Of a stretch of 64,000 bases of DNA, positions 51,597 through 61,145 are shown piece by piece. The stretch lies in assembly GCA_026417375.1 (NCBI GenBank), contig JAOADJ010000036.1, forward strand, positions 186,001 to 250,000. Reading direction: 5' to 3'. A program made the position numbers and the translations under genes. This DNA comes from Melioribacteraceae bacterium. GTDB taxonomy: Bacteria; Bacteroidota; Ignavibacteria; Ignavibacteriales; Melioribacteraceae. How positions within the stretch are numbered: position 1 is the stretch's first letter; every line of letters begins with the position of its first letter. The notes beneath the pieces are model-generated. The model was not told where the DNA came from and searched no databases. It saw only the letters and a list, made by a program, of their open reading frames with translations.

Positions 51597-52685
51597 TTAG
51601 AATCTCTTCAATATAGTAAGCGAATTCGCTACCACTTGATCCATATTATAATACTGATATTCAGCTAATCTTCCACAAAAAATAACATTGGATAATTTTT
51701 CGGATTCCATTTTATATAAATGATATTGATGTTTATTCTCTTCATTTGGGATTGGATAAAAAGGCTCGCCATCAAAGATTGGATATTCATAACTTAATGA
51801 AGTTGATTTAGATTTTTGAAACGTTAAATGTTTGTATTCACTTACACGTGTATAATTTTTTGTATTATCCACGTAGTTATAAACTGCAGTTTTTTGTTTA
51901 AATTCGATTAGAAAAATCTTAAACTCAAACCTGATCGATCGATAAGGAAGTTTGCCAAATTTATAATCAAAAAAGTAATCTATGGGACCTGTGTAAATTA
52001 ATTTATCATAATTAACATCATTAATAATTTTTTTGAAATCTGTATTCAAAATAATCTCAATGTTTTTATGCTTTAACATCCTTTCGAACATTTTAGTATA
52101 ACCATCTTTTGGCATAAACTGATATTTATCAGTAAAATAACGACAATCATCATTTGTTCTAATTGGAATTCTTCCACATACACTTGGTGATAATTCTTTA
52201 GGCTCTAAATTCCATTGTTTTTTTGTATAATATTTATAAAATTTTTCAAACAAATCATATCCAACTTGATTTACTATAATATCTTCAGAATTTAAAATTG
52301 GATAACGATTTTCTTTTTTACTCTCAAAATATTTCTTTGCATCTTCTTCAGTAAAATCTTTATTATATAATTTTGATAATGTAATTCTATTTATTGGAAT
52401 TGGATAAAGTTCATTATTATGAAAAGCTAAAACTTTATGTTCATAAGGAATCCATTCTGTAAATTGTGAAAGATAATCAAATACTTCTTTGCTATTTGTA
52501 TGAAAAATATGTGGACCATATTTATGAATTAAAATTCCATATTCATCATATTCATCATATGCGTTTCCTCCGATATGATTCCTTTTCTCTACTATTAATA
52601 TTTTTTTATTCATTTGTGATGCTAATCTTTCTGCAAGAACAGAACCAGCAAAACCGGCACCTACAATTAAGTAATCATATTTCAT
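51597..52685 (-). CDS. glf: UDP-galactopyranose mutase
   Basis: 362 aa; DYLIVGAGFAGSVLAERLA, HIGGNAYDEYDEYGILIHKYGPHIFHTN, YTKKQWNLEPKELSPSVCGRIPIRTNDDCRYF. Confidence 0.96.
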   Translation of the reverse strand: MKYDYLIVGAGFAGSVLAERLASQMNKKILIVEKRNHIGGNAYDEYDEYGILIHKYGPHIFHTNSKEVFDYLSQFTEWIPYEHKVLAFHNNELYPIPINRITLSKLYNKDFTEEDAKKYFESKKENRYPILNSEDIIVNQVGYDLFEKFYKYYTKKQWNLEPKELSPSVCGRIPIRTNDDCRYFTDKYQFMPKDGYTKMFERMLKHKNIEIILNTDFKKIINDVNYDKLIYTGPIDYFFDYKFGKLPYRSIRFEFKIFLIEFKQKTAVYNYVDNTKNYTRVSEYKHLTFQKSKSTSLSYEYPIFDGEPFYPIPNEENKHQYHLYKMESEKLSNVIFCGRLAEYQYYNMDQVVANSLTILKRF

Positions 52686-53931
52686 TACTGAAAAAACCTT
52701 TCTTCCTTAAAAATATTATAATTGAAGATGTTACAAATAATTCTGTAAATAAAACTGAAATTGCTGTACCAATTTCTTGAAATATTGGAACTAATAAAAT
52801 TGTTGTAAATAAATTTATAATTGCAGCAAATGAAATAATGTATGAAAATTGTTTTTTCATATTAATGTTTAACATCGTCTGAATACCAAATAAATTACTT
52901 AAATAAATTATAAATGGTAAAAAAGAAATTATTTTCAAAACAATTACTGTTCTTTGATTACTATAACCTAATAAAATATTTACTAAATCATTTGATGTTA
53001 TATAAAGTAATAATGAAATAATAAAACTAAATAATCCAACATATATAAAAGATTTTAAAATAAATCTTTTACCATTTTGAAATGAATTTGCAAATAAATA
53101 TGAAGCTCTGGGATACATTGATTGTGTAAGTGGATATAACAAATTTTGAAAAGCTTGTCGTATCTTATCTGCAACCGTAAAATAACCAACAACTGTATTC
53201 GATGTAAACAATCCTAAAATAAATGTATTGGAAATGGTGTAAATAGAAATTGCACACGTTGAAAGAAATACTATTGTTGAATCGTTAAATATTTTCTTGA
53301 TAAGTTTTAAATCTGGTAAGAATATTTTAAAACTATATTTAATGAACATCATAGTAAATAAAGTAAACCCAACTATAATTGAATTAAAACTATTCAAATA
53401 AGCTATTCTTAAATAATCATTGCTATTGCGTACAAAATAAAATATTGTAAACAACCAAAATATTTTCATAATAAAAGAAATTAAAACTATAATTTTTGAT
53501 TTTTCAATCCCTTGATAAAACCAAATTGGTAAAAATATATTTCCTATTACAGTGAAATAAGTAATTATATAAAGCAATTTATAATTTTTTATAAACGACA
53601 AATAATTGATTAAAATAAAAAATAAAATTGTTGATACTATAAAAAGAATTATTTTGATTATATAAATAGAACAAATAATTTCGTTTAATGTTCTCTTGTT
53701 ATCTCTATTGGTTGAAATTAATCTAACAGCTGAAATATTAAAACCATAATCAATAAATAAAATAAAATATCCAACGAAAGCACTTGAAAAATTTATTAAT
53801 CCAAACTTTTCAACACCAACTAGATTTATTATATAAGGAAATGTAATAAATGGAATAAAGTAATTTAGAAACTGAAGCAATGAAAATGATAATATATTTT
53901 CAATAAGTAACTTTTTTGATTTTTCAATCAT
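52675..53931 (-). CDS. wzx: Wzx-type oligosaccharide flippase
   Basis: 418 aa multi-TM; FPYIINLVGVEKFGLINFSSAFVGYFILFIDYGFNISAVRLIS, TVVGYFTVADKIRQAFQNLLYPLTQSMYPRAS. Confidence 0.9.
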   Translation of the reverse strand: MIEKSKKLLIENILSFSLLQFLNYFIPFITFPYIINLVGVEKFGLINFSSAFVGYFILFIDYGFNISAVRLISTNRDNKRTLNEIICSIYIIKIILFIVSTILFFILINYLSFIKNYKLLYIITYFTVIGNIFLPIWFYQGIEKSKIIVLISFIMKIFWLFTIFYFVRNSNDYLRIAYLNSFNSIIVGFTLFTMMFIKYSFKIFLPDLKLIKKIFNDSTIVFLSTCAISIYTISNTFILGLFTSNTVVGYFTVADKIRQAFQNLLYPLTQSMYPRASYLFANSFQNGKRFILKSFIYVGLFSFIISLLLYITSNDLVNILLGYSNQRTVIVLKIISFLPFIIYLSNLFGIQTMLNINMKKQFSYIISFAAIINLFTTILLVPIFQEIGTAISVLFTELFVTSSIIIFLRKKGFFSNEI

Positions 53932-54050
53932 AAATTATTCTATAATTAACTTTAAAATAAAAATTATTTCATTCATTAATAATTAAAATTACATTCTAAA
54001 TAAAATTATAATTAAATTAAGTCTAAGATTTGAGGGTATTTTTTAACAAC

Positions 54051-54782
54051 ATGGACATTAAATATTCAGTAATTATTCCAACTTTAAATGAAGAAAAACT
54101 TCTTCCAAATTTACTTCAACAATTTTCCAATGAATTAAGAAAAAAATACAAAATTGAAATAATTGTAGCTGATAGTGGAAGCAAAGATAAAACAATTGAA
54201 ATTGCAAAAGAGAAATGTGATAAAGTGATTGAGAAAAATGGTGCCGATATAAAAAATATATCGTTTGGAAGATACATCGGTGCTAAAAATTCAACTGGTG
54301 AAATATTAATTTTTTTAAATGCTGATGTATTATTTGATGACATAAATTACTTTTTCGAATATCTAGAAAATAATTTTGTTAAATCTATTTATGTTGCGTG
54401 TACTTGCAAAATAAAAGTCTTTCCAAATGAAGAAAAATTTATTGATAAAATTTTTTCTGCATTTATTAATTGTTATGTTCATGCATTAAATTCAATAGGT
54501 ATAGGAATGATGCGAGGTGAATGTCAGATAATTAGAAAAAGTGTTTATGAAAATGTTGGGGGCTACAATATTAATTTATATGCTGGTGAAGATTTTGAAA
54601 TATCCACTCGTATTAGAAAAAAAGGAAAAATTTTATTCGCTAAAAATTTAATTATTTATGAATCACCAAGAAGGTATCATAGTTGGGGTTATATTAAAAT
54701 TTTGTTTTCCTGGTTTTTAAATAGTATTTCATCATGGTTCTTAAAAAAATCATTCAATAAAAAATGGGAAGAAATCAGATAA
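54051..54782 (+). CDS. Glycosyltransferase family 2
   Basis: ORF track starts at TTG 54030; ATG at 54051 gives MDIKYSVIIPTLNEEKLLPNLLQQF...ADSGSKDKTIEIA. Confidence 0.88.
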   Translation: MDIKYSVIIPTLNEEKLLPNLLQQFSNELRKKYKIEIIVADSGSKDKTIEIAKEKCDKVIEKNGADIKNISFGRYIGAKNSTGEILIFLNADVLFDDINYFFEYLENNFVKSIYVACTCKIKVFPNEEKFIDKIFSAFINCYVHALNSIGIGMMRGECQIIRKSVYENVGGYNINLYAGEDFEISTRIRKKGKILFAKNLIIYESPRRYHSWGYIKILFSWFLNSISSWFLKKSFNKKWEEIR

Positions 54783-55628
54783 ATGTTTTTTAATAAAACA
54801 AAAATGATTTTTAATAAATCAGTCTTTTATTCTTTTTTAATATTTATTTTTCTAAACACATTTTTATTTTCACAGATTAAATTATTACCAGGGAAAAATA
54901 TTTTTCAACCAATTACTGCCAACTATAACGAATCGCGAATTGGATTGGCATATTATCCTAAAACTGGTTACTTCAAAGTTGATGCTGGCAAATCTTTCGA
55001 TTTAATAACTTACAAATCCAATTTAAAGTATTATTCATTTGGTACAGAATTTTTTATGCATGGTTTAGGATTAAATATTAAAGAGAAAAGATTACCAATA
55101 GATGCAGCCGATGGTTATTTTGGTGTAAATTTTAATTATAAAGATTCCCTTAAATTTTTTAATGTTCGTTTAAGAGTACTACATAATAGTGCACACTTCG
55201 TTGATGGTCATATAGAAAGAAAAATTAATTATCAACCAAAAGAAAATTATGTGAATGATTTTTTTGATTTTACATTTCAAAAATATTTAACAAATAATTT
55301 TTATTTGTATTCAATTATTAACTACCCGATTATTATTCATCCTAAAGAATTGCATAAGTTAAATTTATCATTTGGGTTTGAATTGCTTGAAAATATATTC
55401 AACAATTTTTGGAATAATGAAAATAAAATTTTCTTTGCCTATCAATTCAATTTATTACCAATACCAAAATATATCGGAAGTAATCACATTATGACCGGAA
55501 TTAATTTTGGAAATGAAAAAACAAATCAGTTAAAAATTTATTTTTCATTTTATAATGGTGAGAAATTGTTCAAGCAATATTATGGTATAAAAGTTTCGGA
55601 ATATTCTTTCGGATTTTATATTGAATAG
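54783..55628 (+). CDS. Hypothetical secreted/outer-membrane beta-rich protein
   Basis: 281 aa; N-terminal hydrophobic signal segment, alternating aromatic beta-strand pattern, C-terminal aromatic FGFYIE; directly abuts the GT2 gene. Confidence 0.75.
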   Translation: MFFNKTKMIFNKSVFYSFLIFIFLNTFLFSQIKLLPGKNIFQPITANYNESRIGLAYYPKTGYFKVDAGKSFDLITYKSNLKYYSFGTEFFMHGLGLNIKEKRLPIDAADGYFGVNFNYKDSLKFFNVRLRVLHNSAHFVDGHIERKINYQPKENYVNDFFDFTFQKYLTNNFYLYSIINYPIIIHPKELHKLNLSFGFELLENIFNNFWNNENKIFFAYQFNLLPIPKYIGSNHIMTGINFGNEKTNQLKIYFSFYNGEKLFKQYYGIKVSEYSFGFYIE

Positions 55629-55651
55629 AATTAATCACTAAAATTTATTTT

Positions 55652-56260
55652 TCATTTTTGCTTTGCTATTTCTTTTAACAACATTAAAACTAACTTAGCT
55701 CTATTTTCTAAATCCTGAATTGATGAATTATTATCAATTACAAAATCGACTTTATCTTTTTTATTTTCATCCGGAATTTGAAATAACATTCTTTTTTTAA
55801 CTTCATCTTCAGTTAATTTACTTCGTTCAATTGTTCTTGAAATTCTTAATTTTTCATCTGAATAAACTAAAATTATGAAATCGAAATGATCTTCAAGTTC
55901 GGATTCAAAAAGCAAAGGAATTTCAACAAAAACAATATTATGTTGTTGAAAAAGTTTCACTGTTAATTCGTTTATTTTTTCAACTACAATTGGATGAACA
56001 ATAGCATTTATTTTATCAACATTTTCATCATTATTAAAAATAATTTCTGATAAATATTTTGTATTTAACTTTCCATTATTATATGAATTATCTCCAAATT
56101 CATGCTTAATTAATTTTACAACATCAACATCATTTTGCATTAAATCTTTTGCAATTTCATCAGAAAAAAGAACAGGAAAACCTTCATTCAAAAAATAATT
56201 TGAAACTAAAGATTTTCCTGCACCAATTCCGCCAGTTATAGCAACTTTAATTTTATTCAT
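55652..56260 (-). CDS. coaE: Dephospho-CoA kinase
   Basis: 202 aa; KVAITGGIGAGKSLVSNYF, VFVEIPLLFESELEDHFDFIILVYSDEKLRISRTIER. Confidence 0.95.
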   Translation of the reverse strand: MNKIKVAITGGIGAGKSLVSNYFLNEGFPVLFSDEIAKDLMQNDVDVVKLIKHEFGDNSYNNGKLNTKYLSEIIFNNDENVDKINAIVHPIVVEKINELTVKLFQQHNIVFVEIPLLFESELEDHFDFIILVYSDEKLRISRTIERSKLTEDEVKKRMLFQIPDENKKDKVDFVIDNNSSIQDLENRAKLVLMLLKEIAKQK

Positions 56261-56274
56261 TTTGAAATTATTTT

Positions 56275-57843
56275 TTACTTCGCATAAGCAATTTTTCTCA
56301 ACTCACGAATAACAGTAACTTTAATTTGTCCCGGATATTCCATTTCTTCCTGAATTTTACTTGCAATATCATTTGCTAAACGATCTGCGAAAACATCATC
56401 AACTTTATCAGGTTCAACAATTACACGAACTTCACGACCAGCTTGAATAGCATAGGTTTTCGCTACACCTTCAAAAGTTTTAGCAATGTTTTCTAAATTT
56501 TCAAGACGTTTAACATAACTTTCAAGTGGTTCTCTTCTTGCACCTGGTCTTGCTCCACTAATTGCATCTGCTGCCTGGACTAATGCTGCAATTGGATGTT
56601 CCATTTCTATATCTTCATGATGAGAACCAACTGCATTTACAACTATCGGATGTTCATTATATTTTTTAGTTAAATCATAACCTAAAAGTGCATGAGGACC
56701 TTCAACATTTTTGTCAATTGTTTTTCCGATATCATGCATTAAACCAGCACGACGAGCAAGGTTTGTATCAAAACCTAATTCTGCAGCCATAATGCCTGTT
56801 AAATATGCAACTTCAATACTATGTTGTAATAAATTTTGTCCATAGCTTGAACGATATTTCATTTTTCCAATGTGTTTAACAAGTTCAATATGAACACCAT
56901 GTAAACCAAGTTGAATAACAGTATTCTCACCTTCTTTTAGAATTTCTTCATCAAGCTCTTGCTGAACTTTTGCAACAACTTCTTCAATTCTTGCTGGGTG
57001 AATTCTTCCATCAGCAATTAATCTTTCAAGAGAAATTCTTGCAACTTCTCTTCTAAATTGGTCAAAAGCAGAAAGTATAACAGCTTCGGGAGTATCGTCA
57101 ACAATTACATCAACTCCTGTTACTGCTTCGAATGCACGAATATTTCTACCTTCGCGACCAATAATTCTTCCTTTCATTTCATCATTTTGAATTTGTACAA
57201 CTGAAACAGTTGATTCAACCGAATGATCGACTGCTGTTCTTTGAATAGCTTGAACAATAATTCTTTGTGCTTCTTTTTTTGCTTCAACTTTTGCCTGGTC
57301 ACGAATATCCTTAACCATTTGTGCTGCATCAGTTTTTGCTTTGTTGATAATATTTTCCATCAACATTTTTTTAGCTTCATCAGAAGTTAAACCGGCAATT
57401 TTTTCCAAACGAGTGTTTTGTTCCGCAATTAATTCACTTAGTTCTGTTTGCTTTTTTTCAATTTCAAGTTTTTGTTGAGTTAAAGTTTTTTCAAGAGTTT
57501 TTAATTCTTTTTCTTTTTGAGTTACAACTTCATATCGTTTATCAAGATTTTCTTCGCGAGCTTCAAGCTGCTTTTCATGATTTTGAAGTTTTTGTTTTTT
57601 TGTATTTACATCATTATCAAACTCTTGTTTTTTCTTTAACCATTCATCTTTAACTTCGAGAAGTTTTTCTTTTTTAATGTGTTTAGCTTCTTTTTCAGCT
57701 TCTTCGATAATTGCTTTAGCTTTTTCTTTTGCTGCAACAATACTATTTTTTCCTGTTTTAGAATTAAGAAACCAACCTAAAACAAAAGAAATAATAATAA
57801 GAACAACTGAAACAGAAATAACGATAATCATATTCATATCCAT
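56275..57843 (-). CDS. rny: Ribonuclease Y
   Basis: 522 aa; N-terminal TM, coiled coil, KH (MKGRIIGREGRNIRAFEAVTGVDVIVDDTPEAVILSAFDQFRREVAR), HD domain GLMHDIGKTID. Confidence 0.97.
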   Translation of the reverse strand: MDMNMIIVISVSVVLIIISFVLGWFLNSKTGKNSIVAAKEKAKAIIEEAEKEAKHIKKEKLLEVKDEWLKKKQEFDNDVNTKKQKLQNHEKQLEAREENLDKRYEVVTQKEKELKTLEKTLTQQKLEIEKKQTELSELIAEQNTRLEKIAGLTSDEAKKMLMENIINKAKTDAAQMVKDIRDQAKVEAKKEAQRIIVQAIQRTAVDHSVESTVSVVQIQNDEMKGRIIGREGRNIRAFEAVTGVDVIVDDTPEAVILSAFDQFRREVARISLERLIADGRIHPARIEEVVAKVQQELDEEILKEGENTVIQLGLHGVHIELVKHIGKMKYRSSYGQNLLQHSIEVAYLTGIMAAELGFDTNLARRAGLMHDIGKTIDKNVEGPHALLGYDLTKKYNEHPIVVNAVGSHHEDIEMEHPIAALVQAADAISGARPGARREPLESYVKRLENLENIAKTFEGVAKTYAIQAGREVRVIVEPDKVDDVFADRLANDIASKIQEEMEYPGQIKVTVIRELRKIAYAK

Positions 57844-57899
57844 TTATCAATAACCTCCATAAAAGAAAATTAAAGTGCACAGACTGGTTCATTATCACT

Positions 57900-58055
57900 A
57901 AAGAACTATATTTACCTATCAGTGTGGGAAATTGCCCGACGCTTTTTAACGTCCACTGTCCCAAGTAAAAACTTGAGAATCCGCAAAGCGGATTGAGGCC
58001 TGTAATACACGCCGCGAGTCAATAACCCTTAGGTTATATAATTTGTTAGTTCTTT
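57900..58055 (-). ncRNA. ssrS: Structured ncRNA between zapA and rny, probable 6S RNA
   Basis: Long-range closing helix AGAACTA...ACCTA / TAGGT...TAGTTCT (58053-58047, 58034-58030 with 57918-57914, 57908-57902); internal hairpins AATCCGC-TTT-GCGGATT and CAAGT-TTTT-ACTTG, and CAGTG...CACTG; locally GC-enriched; 3' of zapA. Exact ends uncertain. Confidence 0.6.
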
Positions 58056-58083
58056 TTGTATAATTTACCAGCTGTGCTGTAAA

Positions 58084-58383
58084 TTATAATTGGTTGGAAG
58101 TTAATTTTGATTCGCTTAATAGAAGCTTAATTTTTTTTACTTTATCTGTTGCTTGTATGCTAAATTCACGAAATCTATTTTTCTCAACGAATAAGTCATA
58201 TGCTATGTTTAATGCTGCAATTATTGCAATAGTATCTTTTGGTTGATCTGGTAATTCGTCTCTTGTTTCTTCCATTATTGAATTTACATACTCTGCTAAT
58301 TCAACAGCTATTTCTTGATTTTCAACAAGTAGTGAATATTCTTTATCAAATATTTTTACTTTAAGCTTCTTTTTTTCGTTCAT
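58084..58383 (-). CDS. zapA: Cell division protein ZapA
   Basis: MNEKKKLKVKIFDKEYSLLVENQEIAVELAEYVNSIMEE...DTIAIIAALNIAYDLF; ATG at 58383 preferred over 58401. Confidence 0.9.
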   Translation of the reverse strand: MNEKKKLKVKIFDKEYSLLVENQEIAVELAEYVNSIMEETRDELPDQPKDTIAIIAALNIAYDLFVEKNRFREFSIQATDKVKKIKLLLSESKLTSNQL

Positions 58384-58406
58384 TTTCCAACCGTTGAACA
58401 TTTTTT

Positions 58407-58718
58407 TTAAGAACGTAAATGATAGTCAATTTTAGCTATCAGTTCTGTTATTTTTTTTTTTACTGCTTCCCTATCTTCAAAATTAAAACTTTCACCAAAA
58501 AGTTCCTCATTACTAATAAAAGTCTTACTTAATTTTGATTCAATTTCTGCTAATTTTTTTTTGAGTTCTGTGTTTTCTCTTTCAAGTAATGTTATTCTGT
58601 TACTGAGTCCTTGATTTTTTTCTTCTAACTCATCAGCTTTTTGGACGAAAATATATATTTGTTTTTCTAATGAATTTAATTCATCCAAAAAAATATCATA
58701 TTTAGAAGTTTCAGACAA
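58407..58718 (-). CDS. Short coiled-coil protein, ZapB-like
   Basis: 103 aa; heptad-rich LEEKNQGLSNRITLLERENTELKKKLAEIESKL; directly upstream of zapA. Confidence 0.75.
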   Translation of the reverse strand: MSETSKYDIFLDELNSLEKQIYIFVQKADELEEKNQGLSNRITLLERENTELKKKLAEIESKLSKTFISNEELFGESFNFEDREAVKKKITELIAKIDYHLRS

Positions 58719-61121
58719 TCAAGCTCCTCTTAATTGTGCATTTAATTTTGTTTCTATTAAGTTAATTAAAAACCTAAAATCTTTTTCAACCTCTTCTTCG
58801 GTTAAAGTTCTGTTGTAATCAAAATACTCTAACTGAAATGCAAGGCTTTTCTTACCTTTACCTAAACTTTCACTTTGGAAAATATCAAATAAGTTAACAT
58901 TATGCAATAGTTTAGAGCCAGATTCTTTAATTAATTTAATAACTGTTTCTGATTCAATTTTTTCATCTAAAATGAATGCAAAATCTCTGTAAATTTTTGG
59001 AAACTTTAGTAATTCAACAAATCCTTTTTGTGGAATTTCAATATTTTTAATTTTATCTAAGTTAAGTTCTAATACAAATACTTCCTGATTTATATCAAAT
59101 TGGTTTAATATTTTGTTTGAAAGTTTACTTAACAACCCAATTTCATCTTTATCAATTTTTAATTTGACAGAATATTCATAATAATTTTTAATGTTTTCAT
59201 TTTTTTCAATTCTAAAACTGATGTTTGGAATCAGCTTGTTTAATGAAACTGAAGTTAAACCTTTTAAATCATAAAAATCGAAGTCTCTTTCCTTTTCATA
59301 CCAAACATCACGTGACACTTTTCCAGTAACTGCTGCAATTAGATATTCATTTTCTTCAAAATCTTCAAAAGAATTTATTTGATAATTTTTTTGATTGAAA
59401 ATTTTTCCAATTTCGAACAACATTAAGTCTTTTTCATTTACTTTCAAGTTATTTGATATAGTTTGCAAAATTCCCGGAATTAATGAAGGCCTAATGTGAG
59501 ACATTTCGCTACTTTGTGGATTCAATACAGCAATTGGATTCCCGAATTCTTTTGCAATATTTTCTGACAACATTGAATTTGTTATTATTTCATAAAATCC
59601 TAATGCATTAAATACATTTCTTGTTTTATCTGTAAAATCTGAATTATCAACTTTTTCTTCTAATGTAATTGATATTTTATTTATTTCAGGAATTTTATTA
59701 TATCCATAAATACGTGCAACTTCTTCTATAATGTCAATTTCTCTTTCAATATCATTTCTATAAGATGGAATTTTTAATTCTAATTTATCTTCATTTTTAT
59801 TTATGATTTCAAAACCAAGATTTAATAAAATATTTTCAACTTCTTTGTTTTCAATTTCGTAACCAAGAATTTTTTTGATACGACTAAACCTGACAAATGT
59901 ATTTTTCTCTTGAATAATTTTTGGATAAGCATCAATCTCTCCGTTAGCTACTTCTCCGCCAGCAGTTTCTTGTATAAGTTGAGCAGCTCTTTTTGCAGCC
60001 CATACAGTTATGTTGTAATCTGTTCCTCTTTCAAAACGATATGAAGCATCAGTAGAAAGAGCTAAGCGTTTTGCAGTTTTTCTGATTGATGATGGATTGA
60101 AATAAGCACTTTCTATTAATATATTTTTTGTCTCAAAAGTTACTTCAGAATTTTCTCCGCCCATTACTCCAGCAATTGCAACCGGTCTTTCAGCATCACA
60201 TATCATTAAGTCGGTTGATTTTAAGATTCTTTCTTTTGAATCCAACGTTACAAACTTTTCATTTTCATTTGCATTTCTAACCACAATTTTCTTCTGAGCA
60301 AGTTTATCTAAATCAAATGCGTGAAGTGGTTGACCTATTTCATATAAAATGTAATTAGTAACATCAACAACGTTATTTATTGGTCTTAATCCAACATTTT
60401 TTAATTTTCTTTTTAACCAATCTGGAGATTCTTTAATTGTTACATTGGTAACAACTTTTCCAACGTATCGTGGACAATTAACATTATCAATTATTTCGAC
60501 TTTTGCTAATTCTTCCGATTTAACTTTTGTTTCATTTATTTTTATTTCTGGAAACTTTAATGGACGATTAAAAATTGCTGACAAATCCCTTGCAACACCG
60601 ATATGGCTTAAAGCATCTGAACGGTTTGGAGTAATATTGATTTCCATTATAATATCGTTTAAACTCATAGCGTCAGAAAAAGAAATTCCTTCTTGTAATG
60701 ATTCTTCTAAAACCATTATTCCATCATGATTATCACTTATTCCTAATTCTTTTTCTGAACAAATCATACCTTCAGAAACTTCTCCACGAATTTTAGCTTT
60801 TTCAATTTTGAATTTTCCATTAGGAATAATTGCTCCAACTTTAGCGAATGGTACTTTTTGTCCTGCAGCAACATTTGGAGCACCACAAACAACATTGAAA
60901 TCATTTTTTCCATCAGTAACTAAACATAAAGAAAGTTTATTGGCATTTGGATGTTTTTTACTTTCCTTTACAAAACCAACAATTATATTTTGATATATTT
61001 TGTTTTGGTCAATTACATCTTCAACTTCTAATCCAGCATAAGTAATTTTTTCAATAATTTCTTCGATAGAAATGCCAGTTAAGTCAATATAATCTTTCAA
61101 CCAGTTTAAAGAGATTTTCAC
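58719..61121 (-). CDS. pheT: Phenylalanyl-tRNA synthetase beta subunit
   Basis: 800 aa; MKISLNWLKDYIDLTGISIEEI, tRNA-binding domain, B3/B4, C-terminal FDX-ACB. Confidence 0.97.
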   Translation of the reverse strand: MKISLNWLKDYIDLTGISIEEIIEKITYAGLEVEDVIDQNKIYQNIIVGFVKESKKHPNANKLSLCLVTDGKNDFNVVCGAPNVAAGQKVPFAKVGAIIPNGKFKIEKAKIRGEVSEGMICSEKELGISDNHDGIMVLEESLQEGISFSDAMSLNDIIMEINITPNRSDALSHIGVARDLSAIFNRPLKFPEIKINETKVKSEELAKVEIIDNVNCPRYVGKVVTNVTIKESPDWLKRKLKNVGLRPINNVVDVTNYILYEIGQPLHAFDLDKLAQKKIVVRNANENEKFVTLDSKERILKSTDLMICDAERPVAIAGVMGGENSEVTFETKNILIESAYFNPSSIRKTAKRLALSTDASYRFERGTDYNITVWAAKRAAQLIQETAGGEVANGEIDAYPKIIQEKNTFVRFSRIKKILGYEIENKEVENILLNLGFEIINKNEDKLELKIPSYRNDIEREIDIIEEVARIYGYNKIPEINKISITLEEKVDNSDFTDKTRNVFNALGFYEIITNSMLSENIAKEFGNPIAVLNPQSSEMSHIRPSLIPGILQTISNNLKVNEKDLMLFEIGKIFNQKNYQINSFEDFEENEYLIAAVTGKVSRDVWYEKERDFDFYDLKGLTSVSLNKLIPNISFRIEKNENIKNYYEYSVKLKIDKDEIGLLSKLSNKILNQFDINQEVFVLELNLDKIKNIEIPQKGFVELLKFPKIYRDFAFILDEKIESETVIKLIKESGSKLLHNVNLFDIFQSESLGKGKKSLAFQLEYFDYNRTLTEEEVEKDFRFLINLIETKLNAQLRGA

Positions 61122-61145
61122 TTTTACACCTTGAAGTTTTAAAAA

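Noticed and set aside
57764-57964. 66-aa minus-strand ORF upstream of rny
   Set aside because: Overlaps the rny start in another frame and covers the structured ncRNA; aromatic/Cys-rich low-complexity translation.
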